Shown: piece by piece, positions 1 through 10,165 of the stretch
Layout of the letters: every line of letters starts with the position of its first letter
Position numbering within the stretch: position 1 is the stretch's first letter
Position numbers and translations under genes: made by a program
The notes under the pieces: generated by a model
Seen by the model: only the letters and a program-made list of their open reading frames with translations
What the model was told of the DNA's origin: nothing
The model's database searches: none
From: Pinus tabuliformis
Lineage: Eukaryota > Streptophyta > Pinopsida > Pinales > Pinaceae
DNA: 64,000 nt
Direction: 5' to 3'
Assembly: GCA_031772625.1 (NCBI GenBank)
Contig: CM062819.1
Location: forward strand, 824,703,003 to 824,767,002

Positions 1-174
1 ATATTTTAAGGAATATTCTCCTCAGTTTTCCCACCACAAGGTCTTGTCTACTCCTATTTCCCTTGACTCTCTACATTCTATCGGCCTCCACCTGGTTCCA
101 CTCTGCTTCTCCATTCTTCGTTGAATCAAATAGGGCGAGTTTATATTGCCATGGTTGAGTGGATAAAACAAATT

Positions 175-700
175 CCGCTAGCCTAGTGAGTTAGTTGGCA
201 CAATGTATATTATGACTTTAGGTTTCGATGGGTCGGGGGTTCAAACCCATCAGACCCCTATTTTATAATACAAACACATTATATAAACGGTTTCTTGGTG
301 ATATATATATATATATATATATAACCATTTGTTAACTATTAAACCTTAAATTTGTCTGCCACTTGAGTTGATTAGGGGCCAATTTGGCCACCAACTAGGT
401 GCCACATGGCACCATTTGATTAGGTCACGTGGCCCCATTCTATTGGGCCACGAAATGTCACCAGGTTTAACCATAACTAAAAACCTTCTCCAAATTTATC
501 CAATCTCCTCCGAAATTAGCTATCAATTTGGTTGGACTGCCAATTTGGTGATGCCCCAAATTTATCTCGTGCCAACTAAATCTTGTCCTTTTTGCCAAGT
601 TTGACTGGAACCTTGGCTAAGCATAACTTCCGCAAAGCATAACTTCCGCATACGAACTCAGATTGAGGCGTCATTTGCACCGTTAGATACCTTGCGAAGA
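175..700 (+). repeat. tRNA-related SINE-like repeat, copy 1
   Basis: A Pol III B-box-like word, GGGTTCAAACCC, lies at about 237-248. It is preceded by an A-box-like stretch at 184-198 (TAGTGAGTTAGTTGG). Downstream come a short (AT)n run (301-322) and a block with CACGTGGC and TTGGGCCA words (about 422-453). Diverged copies of the same modules in the same order occur near 6.9-7.3 kb and 21.3-21.55 kb. I infer a tRNA-derived short interspersed element. No terminal duplication was identified, so the ends are approximate. Confidence 0.4.
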
Positions 701-1416
701 GATCTTTGACTTGGTCCTGGTTTTACTGAGATTCAAGGACTTTAATTTTTTGGGCTTTAGAAATCCTCCTGGATCATCTTGCAGTAATGATTTCTAATAA
801 ATTTCTCACTTGAAAACAATGTCTATCACTTAACAACAAATCATACTTTTAAATAAGTATCCTGCAAGTACATTCTTGTCCTTTAAACGAACACGTGAAG
901 AAGAAGACACCAACCAAGCAACACTTCCAACAAAAATTGAAACCACATATTGATAGACTTTAGTTACAAGGATGCATAAAATCATTGCCAAGAAGATAAT
1001 TTGTCATTAATTGATATAAAATAAATGTTTTTTGAAATAAGTTATATTTATTAATTATTTCCTGCATTTATAACACGAATGAGGAGCATATCACTCCTTA
1101 TGTGAAGATAATGTGTGGCATCACCATATTTGCAATGGGACATGTCACAACTTCAAAAAAAATCAATTGTACAAGAAAGTTCACCAACAACGCAAAACAA
1201 CTAGAACAATGTCGAAGTAATAGGAAAATAAATACTTAGGAAGACTTGACATGCAAAAAAAGAGAGGAGAAAAGAACACAACCATCTCAATTCCCTTACA
1301 AAATATTTTCTTAACATGGTAGTGGACTTCATTTAGTATATCATAAATAAAAAAAACTTACATACATTCGTTTCTTTATTTTCCCTCTCTTAAGACAAAT
1401 TCAGAATTTGTAGCAA

Positions 1417-1636
1417 ATGCAAATTTAAGTCAGTGATGCAACAAAGGATAACAAAAGATAGACATACACATAATATGGCATGCTAAGTTTCTTAGAGTTA
1501 GAAGCTAACCATTGGTGATCTTGGATATGCAAATTCAAGTCAGTGATGCAACAAAGGATAACAAAAGATAGACATACACATAATATGGCATGATAAGTTT
1601 CTTAGAGTTAGAAGCTAACCATTGGTAATCTTGGAT
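1417..1636. repeat. Tandem duplication, 110-bp unit
   Basis: Two adjacent copies of a unit of about 110 bp (about 1417-1526 and 1527-1636) differ at only a few positions. They contain CAGTGATGCAACAAAGG and end in CTTGGATA. No coding content is visible. The rest of 700-2700 is AT-rich sequence in which I see no gene. Confidence 0.85.
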
Positions 1637-2738
1637 AGACTTTAATCTATAATTTATGTTGTTGTGGAACTAAGATGCTATAATTTGATTAACAAAATTG
1701 TGTGATAGTAAAGAAAATGTATTTATGTATCTGAATTCTCATATTTCATATTGTGCAACTGGTTCTTTGCTTTCACTTGCGGAAGGAAAAATGTTGATTC
1801 AACAGTTTAAAAAGAAGAAGAAAGAAAAGAAGAAATAGCCACAAAAAACAATTATTGATGGTAGACATAACAGAAAAATGAATGCACTCCAGAAGCAGTT
1901 GTTGTTGATCATAGTTCTTTGATTTCAATAATAATGTTGTTAACTTATAAAGTGAAAAGGCCTTAGATGTAGAGTTTTCTTAGATGGAAAATTGTAGATG
2001 ATATGTTGTGCATGTATCGTTGGAAACATTTTTAAACAATAACTGGCCAATGTTATTTTAGGTGCAGTGTTTGCAACATGCAATCAATTATGAAACCATC
2101 TATTTCCAATGTGCAATCAACATTGTGTTCGTAACTAAATGTTGTGCTCTCTTTACAATCTATGCATTTAGTTATGTTTAGATGTATAAGCCATTTGCAT
2201 TTGCTACAAATTCTTTGGAAAGGAGGAGATAGACATTTTTTGCTTTTAGCACTCCTTATGTATGCTTTATGAAAAAATTTCCTTGTTAGCTTGGAATATG
2301 TTCAACGAAAGATACAAACTTTTGTATATTGGAGGAAAATTATGGTTAATAGAACAAAGAATTAGCTAGGAAATATACTTGTGTTCTTGATTTGATAAAA
2401 GATAATAGATGTGCTCTTGCAGACACATCATTCAAAGCATCAACAAAAGTTGTTGATTGAGAGCGCAACTACTAACTGCCTTTTACATCATTTCTGACAA
2501 TGTTTTGAACAAGTAGAGTGGAGTAGTTTTTTTATGCCAATTCATGCTATATTTTGAAAAAATGGTCTTTGTGACTGTCATTCAAATGTAGTTGTAGTAA
2601 ATTGGAGAATACAATTTTTGTTAGGCAATTTGTATAGGAAATGTTGAGATAAACATTAATTTCACTATGATGGAATACAAAAAGAAAAAAGCACAGGGGA
2701 AAGAAACTATTTAGTTTTGGGTAGAGATGCAAGGCTAG

Positions 2739-3153
2739 TTACTGTAGTAGAGAACTTATGATTGCATTGTCATCTACTGCTTCACCATCTTTGATATTGA
2801 ATTCAAGTTGTTTTTTAGTTTGTTGATGGCCTATCACTATTTTTGTGATCGAGCCAACTAGATATGTATTATTTGATACAAGAAGGTTGTGTATTGTTGT
2901 GTCTGGAGCTAATCTGCATTTTTTACAACTTTCTGTAGTTAGTTGAACTGTGGTTCTTTCATGCAATTATATACAACATTTTTCATTTCGTCGCTCATAA
3001 ATTCCTTTATTTTTTATTGCAAAGTCTGTAATGTGAACATTGTTTCCAACACTCAAAATGTCTTGGAAACGCTCTATTAGATTATTGGTCATGTTCACTG
3101 TGATTTTTAGTTGATCATTATTGTCAACTAGATCAAAGTGGACCAACCGGGCC
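2739..3153 (-). pseudogene. RPA1-like OB-fold (DBD-A type) remnant
   Basis: The minus-strand translation gives HFDLVDNNDQLKITV, then an ERFQDIL..GNNVHITDF segment and KNKGIYERRNEKC, one in-frame TAA (about 2967), and then LHERTTVQL. This pattern (ligand-strand 'lvDe.g.i.vt', 'F...l..G.vy.i..f.ik') is that of the RPA70 DNA-binding domain A. RPA-like proteins are often carried by Helitrons in plants and other eukaryotes, where they presumably bind single-stranded DNA during rolling-circle transposition. It lies downstream of the endonuclease in the same orientation. No second OB-fold or zinc ribbon was recognised in 700-2700. Confidence 0.6.
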
Positions 3154-3574
3154 TTTGCAGGAGAGTTGGGATTTCTATTCTATGCTTGGCCGTAGAAAAC
3201 CAAGGTATCGCCCTAAAAAACCTTTGTGTGTGCTCATGAGCATGTTTCAATGATTAAGGAAGGTGTTGGTTACATTGTTTGTCAGTCTATGTATGTGCAA
3301 AGTGAGAAAAATAATGTGATTGATGTGATGCAAAGGTGTAAATTGATTGTACAAACATCAAAAGGAACACATACTTCTAATTATTTTTGGATTTTCATCT
3401 TCTTATATTTGTCAATGAAGCACTTGGTTCTAGAATTAGTTGTTTCCATGTTGTTCTGGGAAATGGTTGGAGCAGTTGTTGTTAAAAAACGAGAAATGCA
3501 AGGGGTTAAATTTGAAATGAATGTATAAAAAAACTTCAAAATTGTGTATTTTCTACAACAATACATGATATAGT

Positions 3575-3580
<6 letters not shown>

Positions 3581-3661
<81 letters not shown>
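3581..3661. repeat. (AT)n microsatellite
   Basis: About 80 bp of uninterrupted AT dinucleotides, between the OB-fold remnant and the endonuclease remnant of the Helentron-like element. The flanking 3154-4330 holds no feature I can support beyond AT-rich spacer. Confidence 0.97.
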
Positions 3662-3662
<1 letters not shown>

Positions 3663-4329
3663 TATGAAGAAAAAACAGTCAATTGAACAAAGAGAAACAA
3701 AGAGAATAAACAAAGAATAAAACATTGCCAATGAAGTGCAAAACATGATTTGGTGTTGACTATGCACAACATTTTTGGTTTTTACTGTTATAAAGCATAG
3801 TTGGTTGCTATGCAATTGTTTTGGATTATTGGCAATAAAATATATGGTTCTTAGATTTCATTGAGCATGATACATAAAGTTTGTTTATGAGACGTGCTAT
3901 CCAAAACCATTATGGCTAGTAAAACATTGGATTTTTTTAATGAGTTGCACAAGATACATTGAAACATTAACTAAAAAATAAAGCAAGGAATGTTGTCTAG
4001 AATACAGAATAAAATATGAAAAACATAAACTTGTGACATGGGTAAATTGCATAGTAGCTATGATATAAAAAAATGCAGTTACGAAGAAGAAAATAAAGAA
4101 ATTTATGTTTGTGGTCTTAAAACTTATAGAGATTTGTTATTTGTATTCTCGTTGTTTTCTTGTTGGTTGTTGCATGCAGTTCCTTTGTTTTTCATGTTTG
4201 CAAACAATAACATATCTCTAGCATGGACATTTGCAAATATGACAACTATTGTGAGTATTGAACAATTGGGTTGAGGCACATGAACATTAGAAAAATGGCT
4301 CAAGCCAACATCAAAAGTATGGTAAGGCA

Positions 4330-5000
4330 GATAATATGATGATCTATCTAGTAGGCATTGAAGACATAGAAGGGAACACTATTAGCTGGGAGATTTGTCC
4401 GAAAGTGGTCAAGCATGGAGCCATAATTAGTTGTTGGCTTTGTTGTATAGAAATTGAAGTTGTTATTTTGCATAGATAAAAGTAATTTTCTTTGTTGATG
4501 GTTATTTTGCGACAAGTCCAAGTTGAAGTCACGAACAAACACAATTGGATATTTTTCGGGTGCATGCTCTAAGATGAGCTTGATAAAATCAATGATTTCT
4601 TCAATTATTGTATTTGGTGTAATGTGTATATTTGTGAGTGTAATGGTATTTTCTTGAAAATGGAAAGTTGCAATTGTTGATTCAATATGGCTTGTTGTAT
4701 AAGTGAATTGATTGTCAACTATAATAAGTTTTTTGTAGTATGTGAAAATCCCATGTAAGTGCAATAGATGTGCATGTAGTGATATTTTTTTGTAAAAATT
4801 GGATTTGATGGAGGTGATTTTATTTTTCTTTCTTGGAAAGAGAGGTTGTTAGTATTCATTAGATAATAGTCAACAACAATATCCTCAAAATGCAATGAGA
4901 AGTTGCATTTTTTCAATGAGCATATTGTTAAACAATCCTTTGTTTGTGCTATATTCAAGTTGATAAGAATCATTTTCTCTAAATCTTTGTAGCTCAACAA
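4330..5000 (-). pseudogene. Endonuclease/exonuclease/phosphatase (EEP, AP-endonuclease-like) domain of the Helentron protein
   Basis: Across two frames the minus strand shows the EEP signature. An FEDIVVDYYLMNTN segment precedes FQERKIKSPP, whose Glu sits where the 'QET' metal-binding Glu is expected. Then come VFVRDFNLDLS (the usual GDFN, with Gly changed to Arg), YGSMLDHFRTNLP (the 'S.lDhi..n' motif) and a terminal IDHHII preceded by a stop where Trp would be expected. Such a domain at the C-terminal end of a Rep/helicase is the hallmark of Helentrons and is shared with non-LTR retrotransposon AP endonucleases. It follows the helicase remnant directly. It is inactive because of at least one frameshift and one stop. 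Confidence 0.7.
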
Positions 5001-6010
5001 AAAATTTCTCATAGAGAGAGAAGTTTCTTTGTTCCAATTTGTTTAACAAATACGAGGAATTAATATCTTTGACACGGGAAAGCGCAATGTAGACAAGTCC
5101 ATGTTGTCTAACCGCTTTTGGGTAAAAAGCGAGTCTATCCATTGTCAAGCCTTGTGGTTGATGTATGGTTCATGCACATGCCAATTGAATAGGGAATTTT
5201 TCTCTTGTGAAACTATTTATTTTGTTTGATTCACTATGCCTACAAACTCTGATAATAGGTGTCAAGTTAGACATTTTCAAATCTTTGAACAAGTGGAGCA
5301 TTTTTTCCATTAAATAGTGCCAATTGTTGGATCGAAAATTCAATCCAAATGGTGCCATTTTTAGGTGTTGTGGATGCTCTTAAAATGCCTTTAGCAACAT
5401 TGACCAAGCCAACTTGAATATCATAATTGTCGCCAATCAACTCAACAAGAATACTTTCTTGGAGCATAATGGTAGATGGCAATTGCATTTTCATGTTCCT
5501 ATTATGATTTGTATTTATTGATTCAATTCTTCTATCACATGCATTTAATGTGATTGTTTTTGTATTGATGAGAAACAACCATTTTTCATTATGTTCTTGT
5601 ACATTCTTATTTATGTAGAAGAGATATGGAAATGTTAGATCATTTCGTGGGCATCTATAACAATGTTTGTTCAAGAATGCAAGATCATCATCAATATGTG
5701 AATATGTATTAATCATGTTTAAATGGACACAAAGTCTTTGTTTTCTTGTTGCATCACTTGTTTTAGCTCATAAGTTTTGACATTGTTCTTCCATAAATTG
5801 TAAGGAGGAGTAGTTCCTTTAAGGCTTGGATGCTTAAATATCCAACGATCATGCAAAGGTTGCGCTTGGCACAGATCACCACAGAATATTATGTCGAGAT
5901 TATAAAATGGTGTAGATGGAGTGTGCATGATTTCACGAAGTCACTTGTAAATGTTATATAGAAGTCGAGAGCTGATAATGATGCTTCATCTATAAGAAAA
6001 AAAATTAGTT
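4885..6010 (-). pseudogene. Pif1-family helicase domain (motifs II to VI) of the Helentron protein
   Basis: The reading starts near 6000 with IDEAS (Walker B). It shifts frame into FCGDLCQAQPLHDRW (motif III, usually GDxxQxxPV) and VKTYELKQVMQQENKDF at 5719-5928, then shifts again. The 5267-5716 segment has CDRRIESIN and VGLVNVAKGIL (the 'vvNGs.g.v' region). The C-terminal part has FPIQLACAWTIHQPQGLTMD (motif V) and GLVYIALSRVKDINS (motif VI) at about 5050-5200. The protein would unwind DNA 5' to 3' during rolling-circle transposition. Frameshifts and the substituted KS in motif V (QP) show decay. Walker A lies far upstream, near 7.6 kb. Confidence 0.8.
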
Positions 6011-6029
6011 ATTAGTACTCTGTGGTCAT

Positions 6030-7440
6030 GATCTGACTCGCAATCATTAAATTGATACTTGGTTTATCAAACTTTTAAAGGTGTTTTAATTGTAGCAAAT
6101 AAATTACAACAACAATGCACAAAAAAAAATTATACCAGAAATTGATAACGAAGTTCAACTATCTCAAAGCCTAGGTCTTCAGGCTCAGTCTTCAATGGGG
6201 AGGCCTCTTTATTAAGTCTATCAAAACAACTCTTGACTAGTCTTGTTGTGTTCTGCTCCTCAAGATTCCAACGCAGTTGACGACACTCAAACAAACCTCC
6301 TAGAACTCCCACAACAAGCCTTCAAAGTTATGTTATGTCGCCTTTGTCTTCTGCATAAATACAACTTATGCTACATTAAAATTAAACATGTTGCTATATA
6401 GCTCATTGCTAATATTTCATAATACAATATGAGAGGTCGAAATTCAAATCTCAACCTCCCCACCAGTGTGTTGTGATACAAATGATATAACAATATTTTT
6501 GTTTTATATATATGATATGGTGTATCACCCTATCCTTACACCAAACCTACGTATTACATATCACCATATAATAACCTTATCCCTCCATGTCACATTATAA
6601 TATATTAAAAAAACTTTTGTAATATGGTTCCACCACCATATATCCAAAAATATTCAAACCATATATTACGTTGCTATAATAAATGTTAAACCATATTTAG
6701 CATATGGCTACCATCAAATGTTATTAGTTGAGCCATACGTGCATGGAGTTGATCGTTGTATATTTGTCAAGTATGGTGGAGGTTATATGTTGGGTTGTTG
6801 GTGGATAACGATAGGTATGGCACCAATAAATAATACAAAGGGTTGGCAAAGCCGCTAATTTTGGAGAGCTCCACTAACCTTCCCCAACTCCCACGCCATT
6901 AAACTTTCAATAGAAGTTCCTTCTGTCTTATAACAAAGAGCCGAGTTTTATTGCTGAGAGGTTGGTGGTTCACATCCCTCCGGAGTCATTTGGTCAGTAA
7001 CAAAACTTTTAACCCATTCCCAGGGCCACGTGGCCTTCCCATGTTGGGCCATGTGGTACCTTGGTATTGACCATCTTGTCCTAACCAAAATATTACCACT
7101 TGTTACCATCTAATGAATCCATGTGGCCTCAAAACCATGAACCTTGGAACCACAATTTAGAACCCTAAGCCAAAACTGTAAAATTTGACTTCTTTTTACC
7201 AACTTTGACATTGACGTTTTGACCAACTTTGACCAGAAATTTGACCGAAAATAACTTTTCCATACAGACTTGGTTTTCGCCTATTCAAGTTGTGTTGGAT
7301 TCATTTTCTCGAGCTCTACACAATTGTGTTAGTTTTTCTTTAATACAAAGAGTTTGAATTTTTGGCCATTTTAGATCCCTTTTGGATTGGGTCAATATAT
7401 CAATTGTGTTAAAATTCAATGGCATCATGTCACATGGTGA
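6030..7440. other. Non-coding stretch separating helicase motifs I and II
   Basis: In a normal Pif1 domain Walker A and Walker B are some tens of residues apart; here they are about 1.6 kb apart. The stretch holds a SINE-like repeat (6895-7330) and AT-rich sequence. On the minus strand it ends with a pyrimidine-rich run plus TATAG (revcomp of about 5998-6012) immediately before the IDEAS codons, which looks like an intron acceptor. Either an intron or one or more later insertions could explain it. I recognise no protein domain in it. Confidence 0.5.
6895..7330 (+). repeat. tRNA-related SINE-like repeat, copy 2
   Basis: A B-box-like GGTTCACATCCC lies at about 6968-6979. It is followed by GCCACGTGGCC and TTGGGCCATGTGG words (about 7025-7060) and a TTTGACC-rich tail. 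The order matches copies near 0.2-0.7 kb and 21.3-21.55 kb. It lies inside the gap that splits the Helentron helicase, so it probably inserted after that element. Confidence 0.35.
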
Positions 7441-7559
7441 ACGCGGAAAGTGCAAAGCTGAATGGACTCTTACACCATTTGCATTGTATGCAACCTTTCC
7501 GGTAAATGCAACTATGAGACCCTTTTTCTAAGGTGTCACTTTGCAAGTCTTTGTTATCG

Positions 7560-7690
7560 TATCACACTAGTGCGTGGTAAAGTGCCTGTGTAATGAATTT
7601 TTTTCCAATCCTTGCACCTTTGATGATAAAGAAATAGAATGTCTTTCTTGGAATGTTTTTTTCCATAGTATTATTTGTTTTTTTATTAAC
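7560..7690 (-). pseudogene. Helicase Walker A (motif I) segment of the Helentron protein
   Basis: The minus-strand translation reads TFYFFIIKGARIGKKFITQA, with GARIGKK at about 7597-7618 in place of the expected GGAGVGKS. This is the ATP-binding loop of a Pif1-type helicase followed by the usual helix ('ALYHALV'). The nucleotide-contacting Ser/Thr after Lys is changed to Lys, consistent with loss of function. It continues the Rep remnant upstream and precedes the disrupted interval 6030-7440. Confidence 0.6.
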
Positions 7691-7692
7691 TG

Positions 7693-9960
7693 TTACTTCT
7701 CATCTAGTTGTCTACTAATGTCATGATATGCTATTGTGTTCAAAACAAAGGGATGTTTAACGAATTCATTAATTTTTGTATATCCATTTTGCGTGTTTCT
7801 AGATTGCATTTTCTCTATGTTGAATATCATATTTTTCAATAGGACAAGTATTGGTGTCATCTTCCAATGGGAAATGAAGCACAAACGTCTACTCATTTTT
7901 GGATGCAATTGTAGTAGAAGCAAGTTTAATATCACTCCATGTCTCATTAACCTTATTTAATTTGTATTCAAATTCTTTGTATGGGATGTAGAGAATTATT
8001 TTTTCTGTATAATGGTTTTCAAGATCCTTTTTTTCATTGTGCGAACCATATGACACTTGGGCATTTTCTTTTTTTCATCATTGTTTTCGTCGCTGAATAG
8101 GAGGAAGCATATTTTGGTAAGAAAATTCTTTCAAGTACAGTGGGTCATGTGACATACCTATCATTGGCTGTCATGCACATAATATATTTAGAGTTATCGG
8201 GTTCTTGTTTCAACAAAATAGGTCATTTAGCACGTAAGTTTGTTTTTCACTTGGAGTAGTGTTAGTAAGGATTGTCTTTTTAGAGGATGAGTGCAAAGGA
8301 AATGAACGAGCAATGTGAATTGCTTGTCAATTTGACATTTTTTGCATATCTAGCAGTGTGTTTCCAACCTTACAAACAATTCAATTTACTTGTTTCCATC
8401 ACACAAACAATTTTCTCAGATTCTTTTGAAAACAAATGTTATTATGCGGTCCATCTTTTTCATATAGGAGCTACAATATGCGGCTGCAGCATAGGCATCT
8501 AAAATGAATTGAGCATCTAGCAGGATTATTTTCGCAAATGAATTTATCCACACATCACAAGGATTCTTTTGAGTAATATGATAGGTCGAGTGATACAAGA
8601 GCGAAGGAGCAATATGTATTCTTTTTTGGTAATTCCAAGGTCAATAAGAAAAATATCAAATGTTATGTTTTCTGAATAGGCTTTGCTTTGTAGAAGAGAA
8701 GAAAGTTTTTTGTGCATTGCTTGATTCTCACTGTCTTTATTGCACAAATGTTGTAAGATACAAGTTTCAGTAATCAGTGGGAAAGGGAAACCAAATCTAC
8801 ATGTAGAATGTCTATGCTTTTTGCAAGGTTTTGTGTAATGATGAGTTGAATTTGAATCATTTCATATGGAAACATTATTAATCACAATTCAAATAGCAAT
8901 CAATGTTGGCATCAGGAGAATGATGATATATTGGTGCATTTTGAATCTAAAGCAATCCATGGTCATGTTCACTTCCTATGCTTTGGAATTCAATGATAAA
9001 AAACAATCTTGCACCTAACCAAAAAACTCATTATTTTTTTGCAATCAAAGTACATAGTGACGAAATTCTATGTCTGTAATATCGATTACAAATGATTGGA
9101 TGACTCCTGATCAATGTGTCAATACATTCATAAAAATAGTTTTTATTATGATTTGCTACATATCCAAAAAAAATTTAATGCATCTGCCAATGGATCCCAA
9201 AGATGCTTAGCACTAGTGAATGTGACAAAAAAAGTTGGTGGATCAAGTTGTCGTATCATTGCAAAGATGTCTTTTCATATGCGTTCAAAGTAGTCAGGAG
9301 ATGTGTGAATGTTTTTCAAACATTGATATGCAATTGGAGATTGCAATAGTCTTCAAAGATTGTTTTTATTTTTTAAGTCTTTAAAAAGTATTTTATGTCC
9401 TTTCAACTCTCCCTTGCAAATAGAAATACAGGCTAAGCTAGAGAACTAGTTTATCAATATACGGATTGCTTTAAAGAATATATTTGTAATATGTGTTGAT
9501 AAATTGCCATACATGTGCAACAACTCCCATTGTGCAATTTGTTGATAGGAGAAGTGATTGATGGCATCAATAGGTCAACTTGATCCATAAAACAAGGTCA
9601 AGATGTTAACTTATTCAAAGAACTTCTCTTGGAAAATGCCCAATTGTTGGAATCCTTAAGAAGGCATGTTTGTATTATTCTTGTTCAAGACCATGGATTA
9701 AGTGGACCTATGAGTAGCCATGTACAAGTGTTTAAGTTTATGTCTCTAGAACATCATCAACATATGGTGAATCTAGTTGATCTATTAATGGAATATTTTT
9801 CTCATCGTTTTGTTTACTTTGATCAAAATGTTTTTGCCATTCTTTGTTGATTACTATTTTTTCATTTTTGTAAAGAGTGGGGTGGCATAAGTCATGTAAA
9901 AGAATTATCACTTTTTTGGGTCAAATTTTTCCAAACAAATAAGCATTCGTATACTTCATT
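7693..9960 (-). pseudogene. Rep (HUH nuclease) core and following conserved region of the Helentron protein
   Basis: Broken minus-strand segments in order: DYFER..KDIFAMIRQL and PPTFFVTFTSA (about 9180-9300), the 'GPPTFF.TfTsa' block before the catalytic centre; then FFIIEFQSIGSEHDHGLL with the HUH-type His-Asp-His at 8959-8967; then FDIFLIDLGITKKEYILLLR (8544-8700). After that come NPCDVWINSF and DAQFILDAYAAAAYCSSYM (about 8450-8590), the 'iQyILDpYac..Yi.sYm.K' block of Helentron Reps. VGNTLLDMQKMSN (about 8330-8370) and SKYIMCMTANDRYV (about 8150-8200) follow. The enzyme would nick and join single-stranded DNA ends. Multiple stops and frameshifts make it a pseudogene. Confidence 0.8.
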
Positions 9961-10160
9961 TTTCTCTTTAGAAAATTGCAACTATCATGCACTCATCAAT
10001 GTTTCTAGGCAAACCTTTTTGAACTCTATCCAAATTGCTAGTAACATTTATAATTATGCTTGTTAATCTAGTTTGCGATATTTTGTAGCCAATTTGTCTT
10101 ATTTGTGCAAAGGCCATTCTTAGTGCCACTAATATTTCATCTATAGGTGTCAACTATGAA
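9930..10160 (-). pseudogene. N-terminal conserved Rep segment of the Helentron protein, abutting the LTR insertion
   Basis: An open segment reads TPIDEILVALRMAFAQIR, then YKISQTRLTSIIINV, SNLDRVQKGLPRNIDE and VAIFLKRKMKYTNAYLFG. This is the block preceding the Rep catalytic core in Helitron-like proteins ('g.iiNvp.dv..v...LPr..dd...i.v.lkrk..y...yl.g'). The reading runs straight into the target site duplication of element C at 10161-10165. Its continuation is at 15176 on the other side of that insertion. Confidence 0.7.
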
Positions 10161-10165
10161 ACAAA

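Noticed and set aside
3226..3528. 100-codon plus-strand frame
   Set aside because: It runs opposite to the RPA-like and endonuclease remnants, is low-complexity and matches no domain; most likely accidental.
3579..3815. Poly Tyr-Ile frame
   Set aside because: Translation of the (AT)n microsatellite; the same applies to 24497-24739 and 51239-51504.
6130..6312. 60-codon minus-strand frame with LRWNLEEQNTTRLV
   Set aside because: Looks protein-like but no family was recognised and it lies in the disrupted helicase gap; kept only as part of the non-coding stretch.
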